This document shows, piece after piece, positions 22,388 to 29,234 of a stretch of 29,234 bases of DNA. The notes under the pieces were generated by a model. The model did not search any database. It was not told the DNA's origin and saw only the letters and a program-made list of their open reading frames with translations. The stretch spans positions 154,902 through 184,135 of the forward strand of contig FR888502.1 in assembly GCA_000432155.1 (NCBI GenBank), in the 5' to 3' direction. Source of the stretch: Eubacterium sp. CAG:274. Lineage in GTDB: Bacteria; Bacillota; Clostridia; Lachnospirales; CAG-274. The position numbers and the translations under genes are program-made. The first letter of the stretch is position 1; every line of letters starts with the position of its first letter.

Positions 22388-22759
22388 ATGAGTGTTTTTA
22401 ATTCTGCAAGAAAACATATAGAAAGTTTGTACACTGGAACTTGCTCAGTATATGAGCTTAATAATATTCGAGATGAAGATACAAAACAAACAAGGCAAAT
22501 TGAGCAGATGATTATTGAAAATCAACCTTGTAGAATTTCTTTTGAAACCACATCACCTACAACTAAAAATAATGATACAGTACAAGAAAAAGTACAAAAT
22601 ATAAAGCTTTTTATGTCACCCGATTTGACTATACCACCTGGCTCAAAAATAGTTGTTAATCAAAATAATCGCGAAGGCATTTATAAAAGCTCTGGGGTAC
22701 CTGCTATGTATGCAACCCATCAAGAAGTAGCTCTGGAAATATTTGAAAGGTGGGGTTAA
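22388..22759 (+). CDS. Head-tail stopper / head closure protein
   Basis: 123-residue beta-rich protein resembling SPP1 gp16-type stoppers, which seal the capsid until tail joining. It begins MSVFNSARKHIESLYTGTCS and has PCRISFET, IKLFMSPDLTIPPGSKIVV and a final EVALEIFERW. I chose ATG 22388 with AAGGTGG upstream instead of the in-frame GTG at 22379, which overlaps the previous gene. Order between adaptor and gp10-like protein supports the call. Confidence 0.8.
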   Translation: MSVFNSARKHIESLYTGTCSVYELNNIRDEDTKQTRQIEQMIIENQPCRISFETTSPTTKNNDTVQEKVQNIKLFMSPDLTIPPGSKIVVNQNNREGIYKSSGVPAMYATHQEVALEIFERWG

Positions 22760-22762
22760 ATT

Positions 22763-23170
22763 ATGGCAAAGACCGGTAGATGCGATTTTAGTGAATTAAA
22801 AAAATTTGCAAAACATTTAGAAAAGCAAGAAATCAAAGCTAAAGCTATGATTGAACGCTGTATAAATGATTTAGGTGCTGAGGTATTAGCAAGAGCTAAA
22901 CTTCGAACTCCAGTTGATACTGGTGACCTTAGAAGAGCTTGGACTGTATCAAGTATTACGCGTACAGGTAATTGTTATAAGGTAATCGTAAGTAATAATC
23001 TTGAATATGCTGCCTATGTTGAATATGGACACAGAACTGTGAATCACAGAAAATGGGTACCTGGAAAGTTTATGTTGACTATATCGACAAAAGAAGTGGA
23101 TAAACTTACTCCTGCGGTACTTGAAAGGCGTGTGCGAAACTTCCTTAATCAGGTGATGCGTTATGATTAA
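22763..23170 (+). CDS. HK97 gp10-like tail completion protein
   Basis: 135-residue member of the HK97-gp10_like family at the head-tail interface. Key features: KLRTPVDTGDLRRAWTV (about 47-63), the signature of the family, and LEYAAYVEYGHR (about 80-91). AGGTGGGG stands before ATG 22763, and the 3' end overlaps the next gene by 8 bases. Confidence 0.92.
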   Translation: MAKTGRCDFSELKKFAKHLEKQEIKAKAMIERCINDLGAEVLARAKLRTPVDTGDLRRAWTVSSITRTGNCYKVIVSNNLEYAAYVEYGHRTVNHRKWVPGKFMLTISTKEVDKLTPAVLERRVRNFLNQVMRYD

Positions 23171-23591
23171 TAAGATTATTAAAGGGATAAGCCAAGCCCT
23201 CTATAGTGAGTTTGGCGAAGAATACAACATTTATACAGAAGATGTAGAGCAAGGTTTGAGAGAACCTTGCTTTTTTGTTCAGTGCATAAATCCTAAAATA
23301 ACTAGGTTTTGTGGAAATCGTTATTATAGAGAAAATCAATTTGCAATTCAGTATTTTCCTAAGTCTAAGGACTATAGAGCAGAATGTTTTAGTGTTATAG
23401 ATAGAATGTATAAAGCACTTGAATTCATAGAACTTGACTCTGAACCGTTATTAGGAAAAGGTATTGATACAAATATTTATGATGGTGTTTTAACATTAAC
23501 AATAAACTATGATATATTCGTCATTGTTGAAAATGATGTTGAAAAAATGGAAATTCTTATACAGAAAGGAATGATAAAAAATGGCAACTAG
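23163..23591 (+). CDS. Tail terminator protein (DUF6838-like)
   Basis: 142-residue protein of the phage tail terminator family, which caps the tail tube and joins it to the head. It starts MINKIIKGISQALYSEFGEE and has PCFFVQCINPK and ENQFAIQYFPK, then a helix with FSVIDRMYKALEFI and a terminal strand TLTINYDIFVI. AGGTGATG precedes ATG 23163. It overlaps both neighbours, so the connector block is read as a coupled unit. Confidence 0.82.
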   Translation: MINKIIKGISQALYSEFGEEYNIYTEDVEQGLREPCFFVQCINPKITRFCGNRYYRENQFAIQYFPKSKDYRAECFSVIDRMYKALEFIELDSEPLLGKGIDTNIYDGVLTLTINYDIFVIVENDVEKMEILIQKGMIKNGN

Positions 23592-23820
23592 AAAATCTAC
23601 AGCTGTGGAAACTACAGCATTAAACTCAATTGAAGCTACTGAAGAAAAGCCAATCGAAGCTGTAATAGAAGCAGAAGCAAGTTATTCTAAAGAACAAATT
23701 ACAGCGAGTAAAAAGTATTTAAAATACATTGATGTGTTAAATACGATATTAGGCAATCGTAAATATACTTTTAGCGAAGTAGACCAGTTACTTAAAGAAT
23801 TTTTAGAGAGTGAGGTGTAA
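23581..23820 (+). CDS. Small tail-region protein, 79 aa
   Basis: 79 residues. The N-terminal half is Glu/Ala-rich and probably disordered. The C-terminal half (YSKEQITASKKYLKYIDVLN and KYTFSEVDQLLKEFL) is a helical hairpin often encoded between tail terminator and sheath genes in Firmicutes myophages and PBSX-like elements. Function unknown; perhaps a sheath-assembly helper. It overlaps the previous gene by 11 bases and is followed by sheath after 2 bases. Confidence 0.75.
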   Translation: MATRKSTAVETTALNSIEATEEKPIEAVIEAEASYSKEQITASKKYLKYIDVLNTILGNRKYTFSEVDQLLKEFLESEV

Positions 23821-23822
23821 GT

Positions 23823-25589
23823 ATGGCTTTAGGTGGAGGTACTTTTGTAACCCAGAATAAGGTTTTACCAGGTGCGTATATCAACTTTATATCAACATCA
23901 AATACAGGTGTTGTATTTGGAGAAAGAGGTGTGTGTGCTGCACCATTAAATCTTAATTGGGGTGTTGAAGATGAAGTTATTGAATTAACAGCAGAAGAAT
24001 TTGAAAAAAATTCACTAAAAATATTTGGTTATCCATATACAGATGATGCAATGAAGCCTTATAGAGATTTATTTAAGAATGCACAAAAATGCTATTTTTA
24101 TAGAGTAAATAGTGGCGGCTCTGCAAGTGCTGAACTTGCTTCTGCAAAATGCCCAGGTACAAGAGGAAATGATATTTTTTATACCGTTGCAAAGAATGCA
24201 GATAAAACTGATTTGTATGATGTGTGTACTTATATGCGTAGCGTAGATAAGAATGTTGAATCTAATAAACTTTATGATTTTGGAAATGCAAAAACCGGAA
24301 ATACAACACCTACTATTGCAAGTGCATTTCCTGATATTATAAATGTTGGTGGAAAAGCCGCTATACAACAGGATAATTCAGATGGTAATAACCCTTGGTC
24401 TTGCTGGATTGATGAGGTAAGAGAAGGTACAGATATTGATGAAAATGGTAAGCCTAGCAGTAGGGCTTTATGTTTTGCAAATTTGGTTGTTCCTTGTAAG
24501 ATTAAAGTTACTTGTATTAATAACACACAAGGTGCTGTTAAAATTTTCTCAGACGGTGCAAATCCCGCAACAGTTGACTCACAAGTACGCGGAGATGTTG
24601 CAACTTTTACAATTACAGCTGATGATGAAGCAACAAAAGATATTTATGTATATGGTGTAAGTAAGATAAGAATATCTAAAATTGAAATAGTATACGACGG
24701 TGCTATTTCAGATACTCTTGTAGATAAGCAGACTGTTAGTGGAATAGATAAATTAGTCGATAATGATTTTGTGTTTTGGAAGCGTAGCGCATCTTTAAAA
24801 GAAACATCAGGAACTTTTTTAACTGGTGGTATGGCAATAAAGGCTACAGGCTCAAGTTATCAAAGCTTTTTATCTGCTATAGAAAGTTATTCTTTTAATA
24901 CTCTTATCTGTGATTCTACTTCTGATGTAATCAAATCTCTTTTTGTAAGTTTTACAAAAAGAATGAGAGATAGAGCAGGTATTAAATTTCAGACCATTGT
25001 GCATAATTATGCCGCCGATTATGAAGGCGTAATAAATTTAACAACAGATGCTGAAAAAAATACTGAAAGTCTTATTTGGTGGTTAGGTGGTGCAGAGTCA
25101 TCTTGTGAAATTAACAAGAGTTGCACTAATAAAAAATATGATGGAGAATATACACCTGTTTGCTCTGACACACAGACAGGTCTTGAGCAGGCAATCAACA
25201 ACGGTGAATTAAAGCTTCATAAAGTAGGTTCTGATTATAGAATTCTTACCGATATTAATTCATTGGTTACAACAACATCTGAAAAGAGTGATTTATTTTG
25301 CTCTAATCAAACCATGCGAGTATGCGACCAAATCGGTATGGATATAGCAACAATATTTAATACTCGTTATCTTGGTGTAATGCCTAACGATAATGCAGGT
25401 AGAATTGCACTTTGGGCAGATATTGTAAAGTACCTAAAGAATCTTGAAACTCTTAGAGCTATTGAAGATTTTACAGATACAGATGTTGTTGTAGAACAAG
25501 GAGAAGTTAAGAAAGCTGTTGTTGTTAATACACCTGTAACAGTTGTAAATTGCATGGAGCAATTATATATGACTGTAAAAGTTAATTAA
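23823..25589 (+). CDS. Contractile tail sheath protein with an inserted domain
   Basis: 588-residue sheath protein that shows the phage has a contractile tail. Core segments of the family: KVLPGAYINFIS (13-24), ERGVCAAPLNLNWG (34-47), CYFYRVNSG (90-98), VDKQTVSGIDKLVDNDFVFW (300-319), FLTGG (332-336) and the C-terminal EDFTDTDVVVEQGEVKKA region. Between YDVCTYM (132-138) and LVDKQTV (299-305) there is an extra region of about 160 residues absent from compact sheaths. Its second half (about 212-292; KIKVTCINN, VATFTITADD, DIYVYGVSKIRISKIEIVYD) reads as a beta-sandwich like carbohydrate-binding modules. GAGGTG before ATG 23823. Confidence 0.92.
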   Translation: MALGGGTFVTQNKVLPGAYINFISTSNTGVVFGERGVCAAPLNLNWGVEDEVIELTAEEFEKNSLKIFGYPYTDDAMKPYRDLFKNAQKCYFYRVNSGGSASAELASAKCPGTRGNDIFYTVAKNADKTDLYDVCTYMRSVDKNVESNKLYDFGNAKTGNTTPTIASAFPDIINVGGKAAIQQDNSDGNNPWSCWIDEVREGTDIDENGKPSSRALCFANLVVPCKIKVTCINNTQGAVKIFSDGANPATVDSQVRGDVATFTITADDEATKDIYVYGVSKIRISKIEIVYDGAISDTLVDKQTVSGIDKLVDNDFVFWKRSASLKETSGTFLTGGMAIKATGSSYQSFLSAIESYSFNTLICDSTSDVIKSLFVSFTKRMRDRAGIKFQTIVHNYAADYEGVINLTTDAEKNTESLIWWLGGAESSCEINKSCTNKKYDGEYTPVCSDTQTGLEQAINNGELKLHKVGSDYRILTDINSLVTTTSEKSDLFCSNQTMRVCDQIGMDIATIFNTRYLGVMPNDNAGRIALWADIVKYLKNLETLRAIEDFTDTDVVVEQGEVKKAVVVNTPVTVVNCMEQLYMTVKVN

Positions 25590-25604
25590 GGAGGTTAGAA
25601 TATA

Positions 25605-26087
25605 ATGGCTAAAAACATAACAATGAATGCAAAAGATGCTATTGCAGCAAAATTAGCTAAATGTTTTATAACATTAAATGGGAATAGGTATAATTTTGCA
25701 AATATGATTGATATGGAAGTAAAGCTTGAAAAAGCAAAGTCAACTATACCAAGGCTTGGTGCGATTATGACCGGACACAAGTCAACAGGTATGGAAGGCA
25801 CTTTTAGTGGTACAATGCACTACAATCAGTCAGTGCTTAGAAAAGTTCTTGAAGATTATAAGAATACAGGCGAAGATGTATACTTTGATATGCAAATTGA
25901 AAATAATGACCCAACTTCTACTGCAAAAAGTCAGACTGTTATACTTTATGACTGTAATACTGACGGTGGTATTCTTGCTAAGTTTGATGCAGATGGCGAA
26001 TATATTGATGAAGAAATAGAAGGTACATTTGAGGACTTCTCAATCCCTGAAAGCTTTAAACAGCTTGATGGTTTTTTAGCTAACTAA
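25605..26087 (+). CDS. Tail tube protein (XkdM-like)
   Basis: 160-residue inner tail tube subunit of the XkdM/DUF2001 family. It starts MAKNITMNAKDAIAAKLAKC and has RYNFANMIDMEVKLEKAKS, PRLGAIMTGHKSTGMEGTF, YFDMQIENNDP and GTFEDFSIPESFKQL, the usual strand order. Strong AAGGAGG before ATG 25605. It sits directly after the sheath and is followed by a terminator hairpin that may set tube expression above the chaperone. Confidence 0.93.
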   Translation: MAKNITMNAKDAIAAKLAKCFITLNGNRYNFANMIDMEVKLEKAKSTIPRLGAIMTGHKSTGMEGTFSGTMHYNQSVLRKVLEDYKNTGEDVYFDMQIENNDPTSTAKSQTVILYDCNTDGGILAKFDADGEYIDEEIEGTFEDFSIPESFKQLDGFLAN

Positions 26088-26094
26088 ATATTTT

Positions 26095-26134
26095 GGCAGG
26101 CTATTTAATACAGCCTGCCTTATTTGTTTTTATT
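26095..26134 (+). terminator. Attenuating terminator between tube and tail chaperone genes
   Basis: GGCAGGCT (26095-26102) pairs exactly with AGCCTGCC (26112-26119) with a 9-base loop, followed by an imperfect T tract TTATTTGTTTTT. The stem is GC-rich against an AT-rich background. Partial termination would lower expression of the genes that follow. Confidence 0.7.
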
Positions 26135-26155
26135 ATAATTATGGAGGATAAAATT

Positions 26156-26587
26156 ATGTCAAAATTTAATGCTTTTATGAAGGCTAACAAAGTGGTAAAG
26201 GAAAATGTAAGACGCGTTGCAACAACATCTATTGTTGATGAAAACGGTAAGAGTCCAGAATGGGAATTTAGACATATTACCACAAAGGAAAATAAGGAAT
26301 TAAGAGAAAAGAATATTAAAGAAGTGCCTATTCCAGGTAAATTTGGTGCGTTTAGACAGAGAATTAATGGTGAAGCCTATGTGCTTGATATGATTGTCGC
26401 ATCTACAGTTACACCTAATCTTTATGATGCCGAGCTTCAGGACAGCTATGGCGTAAACACACCAGAGGACCTTTTAATGGCTATGTTAGATAACCCTGGT
26501 GAATATGATGACCTTGCCGCTTTTATTCAGAAGTACAATGGCTATAATAAGGAAATTAATGAAAAAATTGAAGAAGCAAAAAACTAA
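26156..26587 (+). CDS. Tail assembly chaperone, short form (XkdN-like)
   Basis: 143-residue product of the zero frame, XkdN-like. It starts MSKFNAFMKANKVVKENVRR and has EWEFRHITTKENKELREK, RINGEAYVLDMIVASTVTPN and ELQDSYGVNTPEDLLMAML. These proteins coat the tape measure and help tube assembly, like lambda gpG. ATG 26156 has GGAGG 8 bases upstream; the longer frame from 26093 begins in the terminator hairpin. The frame ends EEAKN and then stop, with a -1 slippery heptamer on the last two codons. Confidence 0.9.
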   Translation: MSKFNAFMKANKVVKENVRRVATTSIVDENGKSPEWEFRHITTKENKELREKNIKEVPIPGKFGAFRQRINGEAYVLDMIVASTVTPNLYDAELQDSYGVNTPEDLLMAMLDNPGEYDDLAAFIQKYNGYNKEINEKIEEAKN

Positions 26588-26631
26588 TAGAAACAGACAG
26601 TGAAGCAAGTTTTGTATATTACTGTCTGTTT
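26578..26631 (+). promoter_or_regulatory. Programmed -1 frameshift signal
   Basis: Slippery heptamer A-AAA-AAC at 26578-26584 in the zero frame, with the TAA stop next (26585-26587). After a 6-base spacer, AAACAGACAGT (26591-26601) pairs perfectly with ACTGTCTGTTT (26621-26631), an 11-base stem with a 19-base loop. Heptamer, spacing and stem all fit known -1 signals, and the -1 frame stays open to 26766. Confidence 0.88.
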
Positions 26632-26766
26632 GAATTACATATTAGACCTTGCGAATTTGTTGATATGGATGAGCAAGAAAAAGCTTTTATTTTTGCAGCT
26701 GTAGAGCGAAAAGTAAAAGAAGATGAAAAACAAAAGAAGAAGATGAAAAAAGCTAAAAAGAGGTGA
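26584..26766 (+). CDS. Tail assembly chaperone, -1 frameshift extension (GT-like)
   Basis: 60-codon -1 frame reached by slippage at 26578-26584, ending at TGA 26764-26766; the fused protein would be 203 residues. It reads LIETDSEASFVYYCLFELHI, then RPCEFVDMDEQEKAFIFAAV, then a Lys-rich tail (KKKMKKAKKR). The FxDM-x-EQEKAFIFAAV pattern resembles T-type domains (like lambda T of gpGT) that contact tail tube subunits. It has no start codon with an RBS of its own, so expression by frameshift is the simplest reading. The tape measure start follows after 5 bases. Confidence 0.85.
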   Translation, partial: LIETDSEASFVYYCLFELHIRPCEFVDMDEQEKAFIFAAVERKVKEDEKQKKKMKKAKKR

Positions 26767-26771
26767 GTGTA

Positions 26772-29234
26772 TTGACAATATCAAGTTCTATTGAGTTATA
26801 TGACAATTTTAGTAGTACATTTACATCTATGCACTCAGCAATGAACTTAATGCTTTCAGGAATTAATGATATTCAATCTGCTTTAGATGCCGACATAGAT
26901 ATGAGTTCGTTTGAAGGGGCAAAAGAATGTTTAAAAGAAGCTGAAACAGCCGCAAAAGTTTGTCAAGAACAAATTGAAGCACTAAAGCAGTCTTCTCAGA
27001 ACATCCCACCTGTTAAAGTTCCAGTAACTTATGATTTTGAAAATGTAGGACCTTTAGTTTTTACAAACACTGGGGTTGAAAGATTTAATCAAGAAATTGC
27101 TAATGCTAATACCCTAATGGAAAATCTTATTGCGACACAATCTACTATTAACAGTAATTCTGCAAGCGTTCTAAGACCTAACCAAACAGCAGAATTAAAT
27201 AATACATTGGGTAGATTAACAGCTATACAGCAAAGAATACAGCAAATTGAAAATAACCCAGTTAATATTGGTTCAGATACTGCTAACGCAGGACTTGAAT
27301 ATTTGAGAACACAATTATATCAAGCAACACAAGTACAAACAAGATTAAATAGTGCTTTAACAAATATGGACCCTGCTACAGCAAATGCAGAATATGCAAG
27401 ACTTGTAGCAAATATTAGCAGTGCAGAGAGGTATATTAGAGATAATGTTTCTGAACAAGGTAAATTTAATCAGGAAATTGCAAAAGGAACTAATGCTACA
27501 AATGGACTTCTAAGCAAGCTTAAAGGAATTACTGCTGCGTATTTAAGTATAAAAGGCGCAGGACAAGTTTTAGGCTTGTCAGATGAAGTAACACAAACGC
27601 AAGCAAGATTAAATTTACTTTTAGATAACTTTAATGAAACAGGTAGTGTAGATGATTTATTTAAAAAAATATATGCTTCTGCACAAGATGCGAGAGGTTC
27701 TTTAACAGATACCGCCGCTGTTGTTGCTAGATTTGGTAATAATGCAAAAGATGCTTTTAGTGGTTCAGATGAAGTAGTTGCTTTTGCTAATTTAGTACAA
27801 AAGCAAATGACAATCGCAGGCGCTACTACAACTGAAGCATCTAATGCTATGTTACAGTTATCACAGGCATTAGGCTCTGGCGTACTTCGAGGTGATGAAT
27901 TAAATTCTATCTTTGAAAATGCTCCAAACCTTATCCAAAACATAGCAGACTATCTAGGAAAACCTATCGGTGAAATACGAGAAATGGCTGCCGATGGAAT
28001 GATTACCGCAGATGTTGTTAAAAATGCTATTTTTGAAGCAAGTGATGAAATAAATGAAAGATTTGAAAAGATGCCTTTGACTTGGGGACAAATGTGGACA
28101 AAGTTTCAAAATACGGCAACTATGGCTTTTAAACCTGTACTAGATAGGCTGAATGAACTTGCTAATAGTGAAGGATTTCAGAATTTTGTAACAGGAGCGA
28201 TAGAAGTTTTAGCTGTTTTAGCTGATGTGGTTATTGATATTTTTGAAGCTATTGGAAATATAGCAGAATTTGTAGCTCAAAATTGGAATGTCATAGGACC
28301 TATTATATATGGTGTAGCCGCTGCTTTAGCTATATACTATGGTTGGCTATTACTTATTAAAGCTATCGAACTTATTAGCACAGGTGTAAAAATAGCATTA
28401 TGTATGGCTTCATTTGCTCATGCTGCCGCAACAGGAACAGAAGCGTCTGCTACTGCTGCTGCAACAGCGGCACAATACGGCTTAAATACAGCTATTTTAT
28501 CTTGCCCTATATTTTGGATAATTATATTAATTATTGCATTAATAGCTATATTAATAGCTTTATGTAATTGGATTGCAGATGTAACCGGTGCAGCACAATC
28601 AGCCCTGGGTATAATATGTGGAGCTTTAGCTGTTGCAGGAGCTTTTATTTATAATACTGTAGTCGGCTTACTTAATGGAATAATGCAAATAATTTGGTCT
28701 ATTTTTGTTACTCCATTTTTAGGCATAATAGAGTGGATTTTAAATGCTTGTAACGGTGGATTTAATAGCTTTGGTGACGCAGTAGCAAATCTTATTGGGC
28801 AAATTATTTCTTGGTTCTTAGATTTAGGTAAGGTTGTTACAAAGATAATAGATGCAATTTTTGGTACAGACTGGACTGCTGGACTTTCAAGTTTACAGGA
28901 TAATGTACTTGCGTGGGGTAAAAATGAAAATGCTATAACAATAAGCAGAGATGCCCCAGAAGTTCCATTACAAAGAGTGGAATATGGCACAGCATGGAAT
29001 GTGGGTGTTGAATTCGGCGACAAGGTTTCAAGTACTATTTCAGATAAAATATCAGGTGCATCTGATTGGCTTAAGAATAATGCAGAAGATTTGTTAAATC
29101 CAACTACAGACTCTGGCGAAGATGCTCTTAATGGGATTAAGTCAAACACTGATGATATTAAGAAAGAGGTTAAGCATTCAGATGATATTTTAAGTATGAT
29201 AAAGTACAGTTTACAAGGGACTACACAGGGTAGG
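26772..29234 (+). CDS. Tape measure protein (TMP_3 type), 3' end cut by the window
   Basis: 821 codons visible, open to the last base. The protein sets tail length and is threaded in the tube. The N-terminal 230 residues are helical and Gln/Asn-rich. The conserved tape measure domain follows (about 255-450): SDEVTQTQARLNLLLDNF, GSGVLRGDELNSIFENAPNL, IGEIREMAADG and MPLTWGQMWTKFQ. Three long hydrophobic stretches follow (about 508-535, 575-600, 610-655; for example IFWIIILIIALIAILIALC), as in tape measures that insert in the host membrane. Best start is TTG 26772 with AGAGGTGA 5 bases upstream; no suitable ATG is nearby. Total length is unknown. Confidence 0.92.
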   Translation, partial: MTISSSIELYDNFSSTFTSMHSAMNLMLSGINDIQSALDADIDMSSFEGAKECLKEAETAAKVCQEQIEALKQSSQNIPPVKVPVTYDFENVGPLVFTNTGVERFNQEIANANTLMENLIATQSTINSNSASVLRPNQTAELNNTLGRLTAIQQRIQQIENNPVNIGSDTANAGLEYLRTQLYQATQVQTRLNSALTNMDPATANAEYARLVANISSAERYIRDNVSEQGKFNQEIAKGTNATNGLLSKLKGITAAYLSIKGAGQVLGLSDEVTQTQARLNLLLDNFNETGSVDDLFKKIYASAQDARGSLTDTAAVVARFGNNAKDAFSGSDEVVAFANLVQKQMTIAGATTTEASNAMLQLSQALGSGVLRGDELNSIFENAPNLIQNIADYLGKPIGEIREMAADGMITADVVKNAIFEASDEINERFEKMPLTWGQMWTKFQNTATMAFKPVLDRLNELANSEGFQNFVTGAIEVLAVLADVVIDIFEAIGNIAEFVAQNWNVIGPIIYGVAAALAIYYGWLLLIKAIELISTGVKIALCMASFAHAAATGTEASATAAATAAQYGLNTAILSCPIFWIIILIIALIAILIALCNWIADVTGAAQSALGIICGALAVAGAFIYNTVVGLLNGIMQIIWSIFVTPFLGIIEWILNACNGGFNSFGDAVANLIGQIISWFLDLGKVVTKIIDAIFGTDWTAGLSSLQDNVLAWGKNENAITISRDAPEVPLQRVEYGTAWNVGVEFGDKVSSTISDKISGASDWLKNNAEDLLNPTTDSGEDALNGIKSNTDDIKKEVKHSDDILSMIKYSLQGTTQGR

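Noticed and set aside
26093..26155. Longer N-terminus of the tail chaperone from 26093
   Set aside because: It would translate through the terminator hairpin, gives a hydrophobic stretch not found in XkdN-like proteins, and lacks an RBS; GGAGG serves ATG 26156.
27470..27943. 157-codon minus-strand open frame
   Set aside because: It lies wholly inside the clearly coding tape measure gene, has no RBS and a low-complexity Ser/Ala/Leu product. It is a shadow of the plus-strand frame.
28649..29149. 166-codon minus-strand open frame
   Set aside because: Antisense to the tape measure gene, no RBS and no domain; shadow frame.

Overview
The window is the left and central part of a temperate tailed-phage genome, almost certainly a prophage of an AT-rich Gram-positive bacterium (Firmicutes, most likely Clostridia). 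The signs are strong AGGAGG-type ribosome binding sites, A/T-rich codons, a large serine integrase beside a repressor, and replication and structural families typical of clostridial gut phages. Both ends are cut inside genes: the integrase at base 1 and the tape measure protein at base 29234. No host gene or attachment site is visible.

Layout. (1) 1-2400, minus strand: a lysogeny operon of repressor, HNH endonuclease and large serine integrase, linked by TAATG overlap and short gaps. (2) 2401-2597: the divergent genetic switch, with an early promoter inside an 8-bp inverted repeat. (3) 2598-13916, plus strand: early genes. They include a Cro-like protein, a DUF2800 Fe-S nuclease, a DUF2815 ssDNA-binding protein, a family A DNA polymerase, a dTMP-supply cassette (MazG-like protein, ThyX, dUTPase, dCMP deaminase), a primase-helicase of the VapE type, a repeat-rich intergenic region that looks like a replication origin, a VRR-NUC nuclease and a SNF2 helicase. 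(4) 13916-14546: a sigma-like late regulator, then a compact RNA gene with its own extended -10 promoter and terminator. (5) 14547-19148: packaging and head genes (terS, terL, portal, MuF minor head protein). (6) 19135-20322: an accessory island of three small genes, three intrinsic terminators and two structured RNA elements. (7) 20323-29234: scaffold, major capsid, connectors, tail terminator, contractile sheath, tube, tail chaperone with a frameshift, and tape measure. The sheath makes this a myovirus-type, PBSX-like particle.

How it works together. The repressor/Cro switch controls early genes that build a nearly self-sufficient replisome and its dTTP supply. The late regulator then turns on the morphogenesis operon, which contains several intrinsic terminators that must be read through or bypassed.

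Most interesting points: the MuF minor head protein carries a C-terminal metallopeptidase-like (HEYYGH) domain and overlaps a tiny zinc-ribbon gene, which resembles phage MuF polymorphic toxins. A small helical-hairpin protein in the island resembles the Acb2/crAss001_48 anti-defence families. Two or three compact structured RNAs match no class I recognise. The tail sheath has an inserted beta-sandwich-like domain of about 160 residues. The tail chaperone has a textbook -1 frameshift signal that joins a 60-codon second frame. The VapE/VRR-NUC gap has three exact copies of a 16-bp repeat around a very AT-rich stretch. All family names come from sequence recognition by eye; no database search was run.
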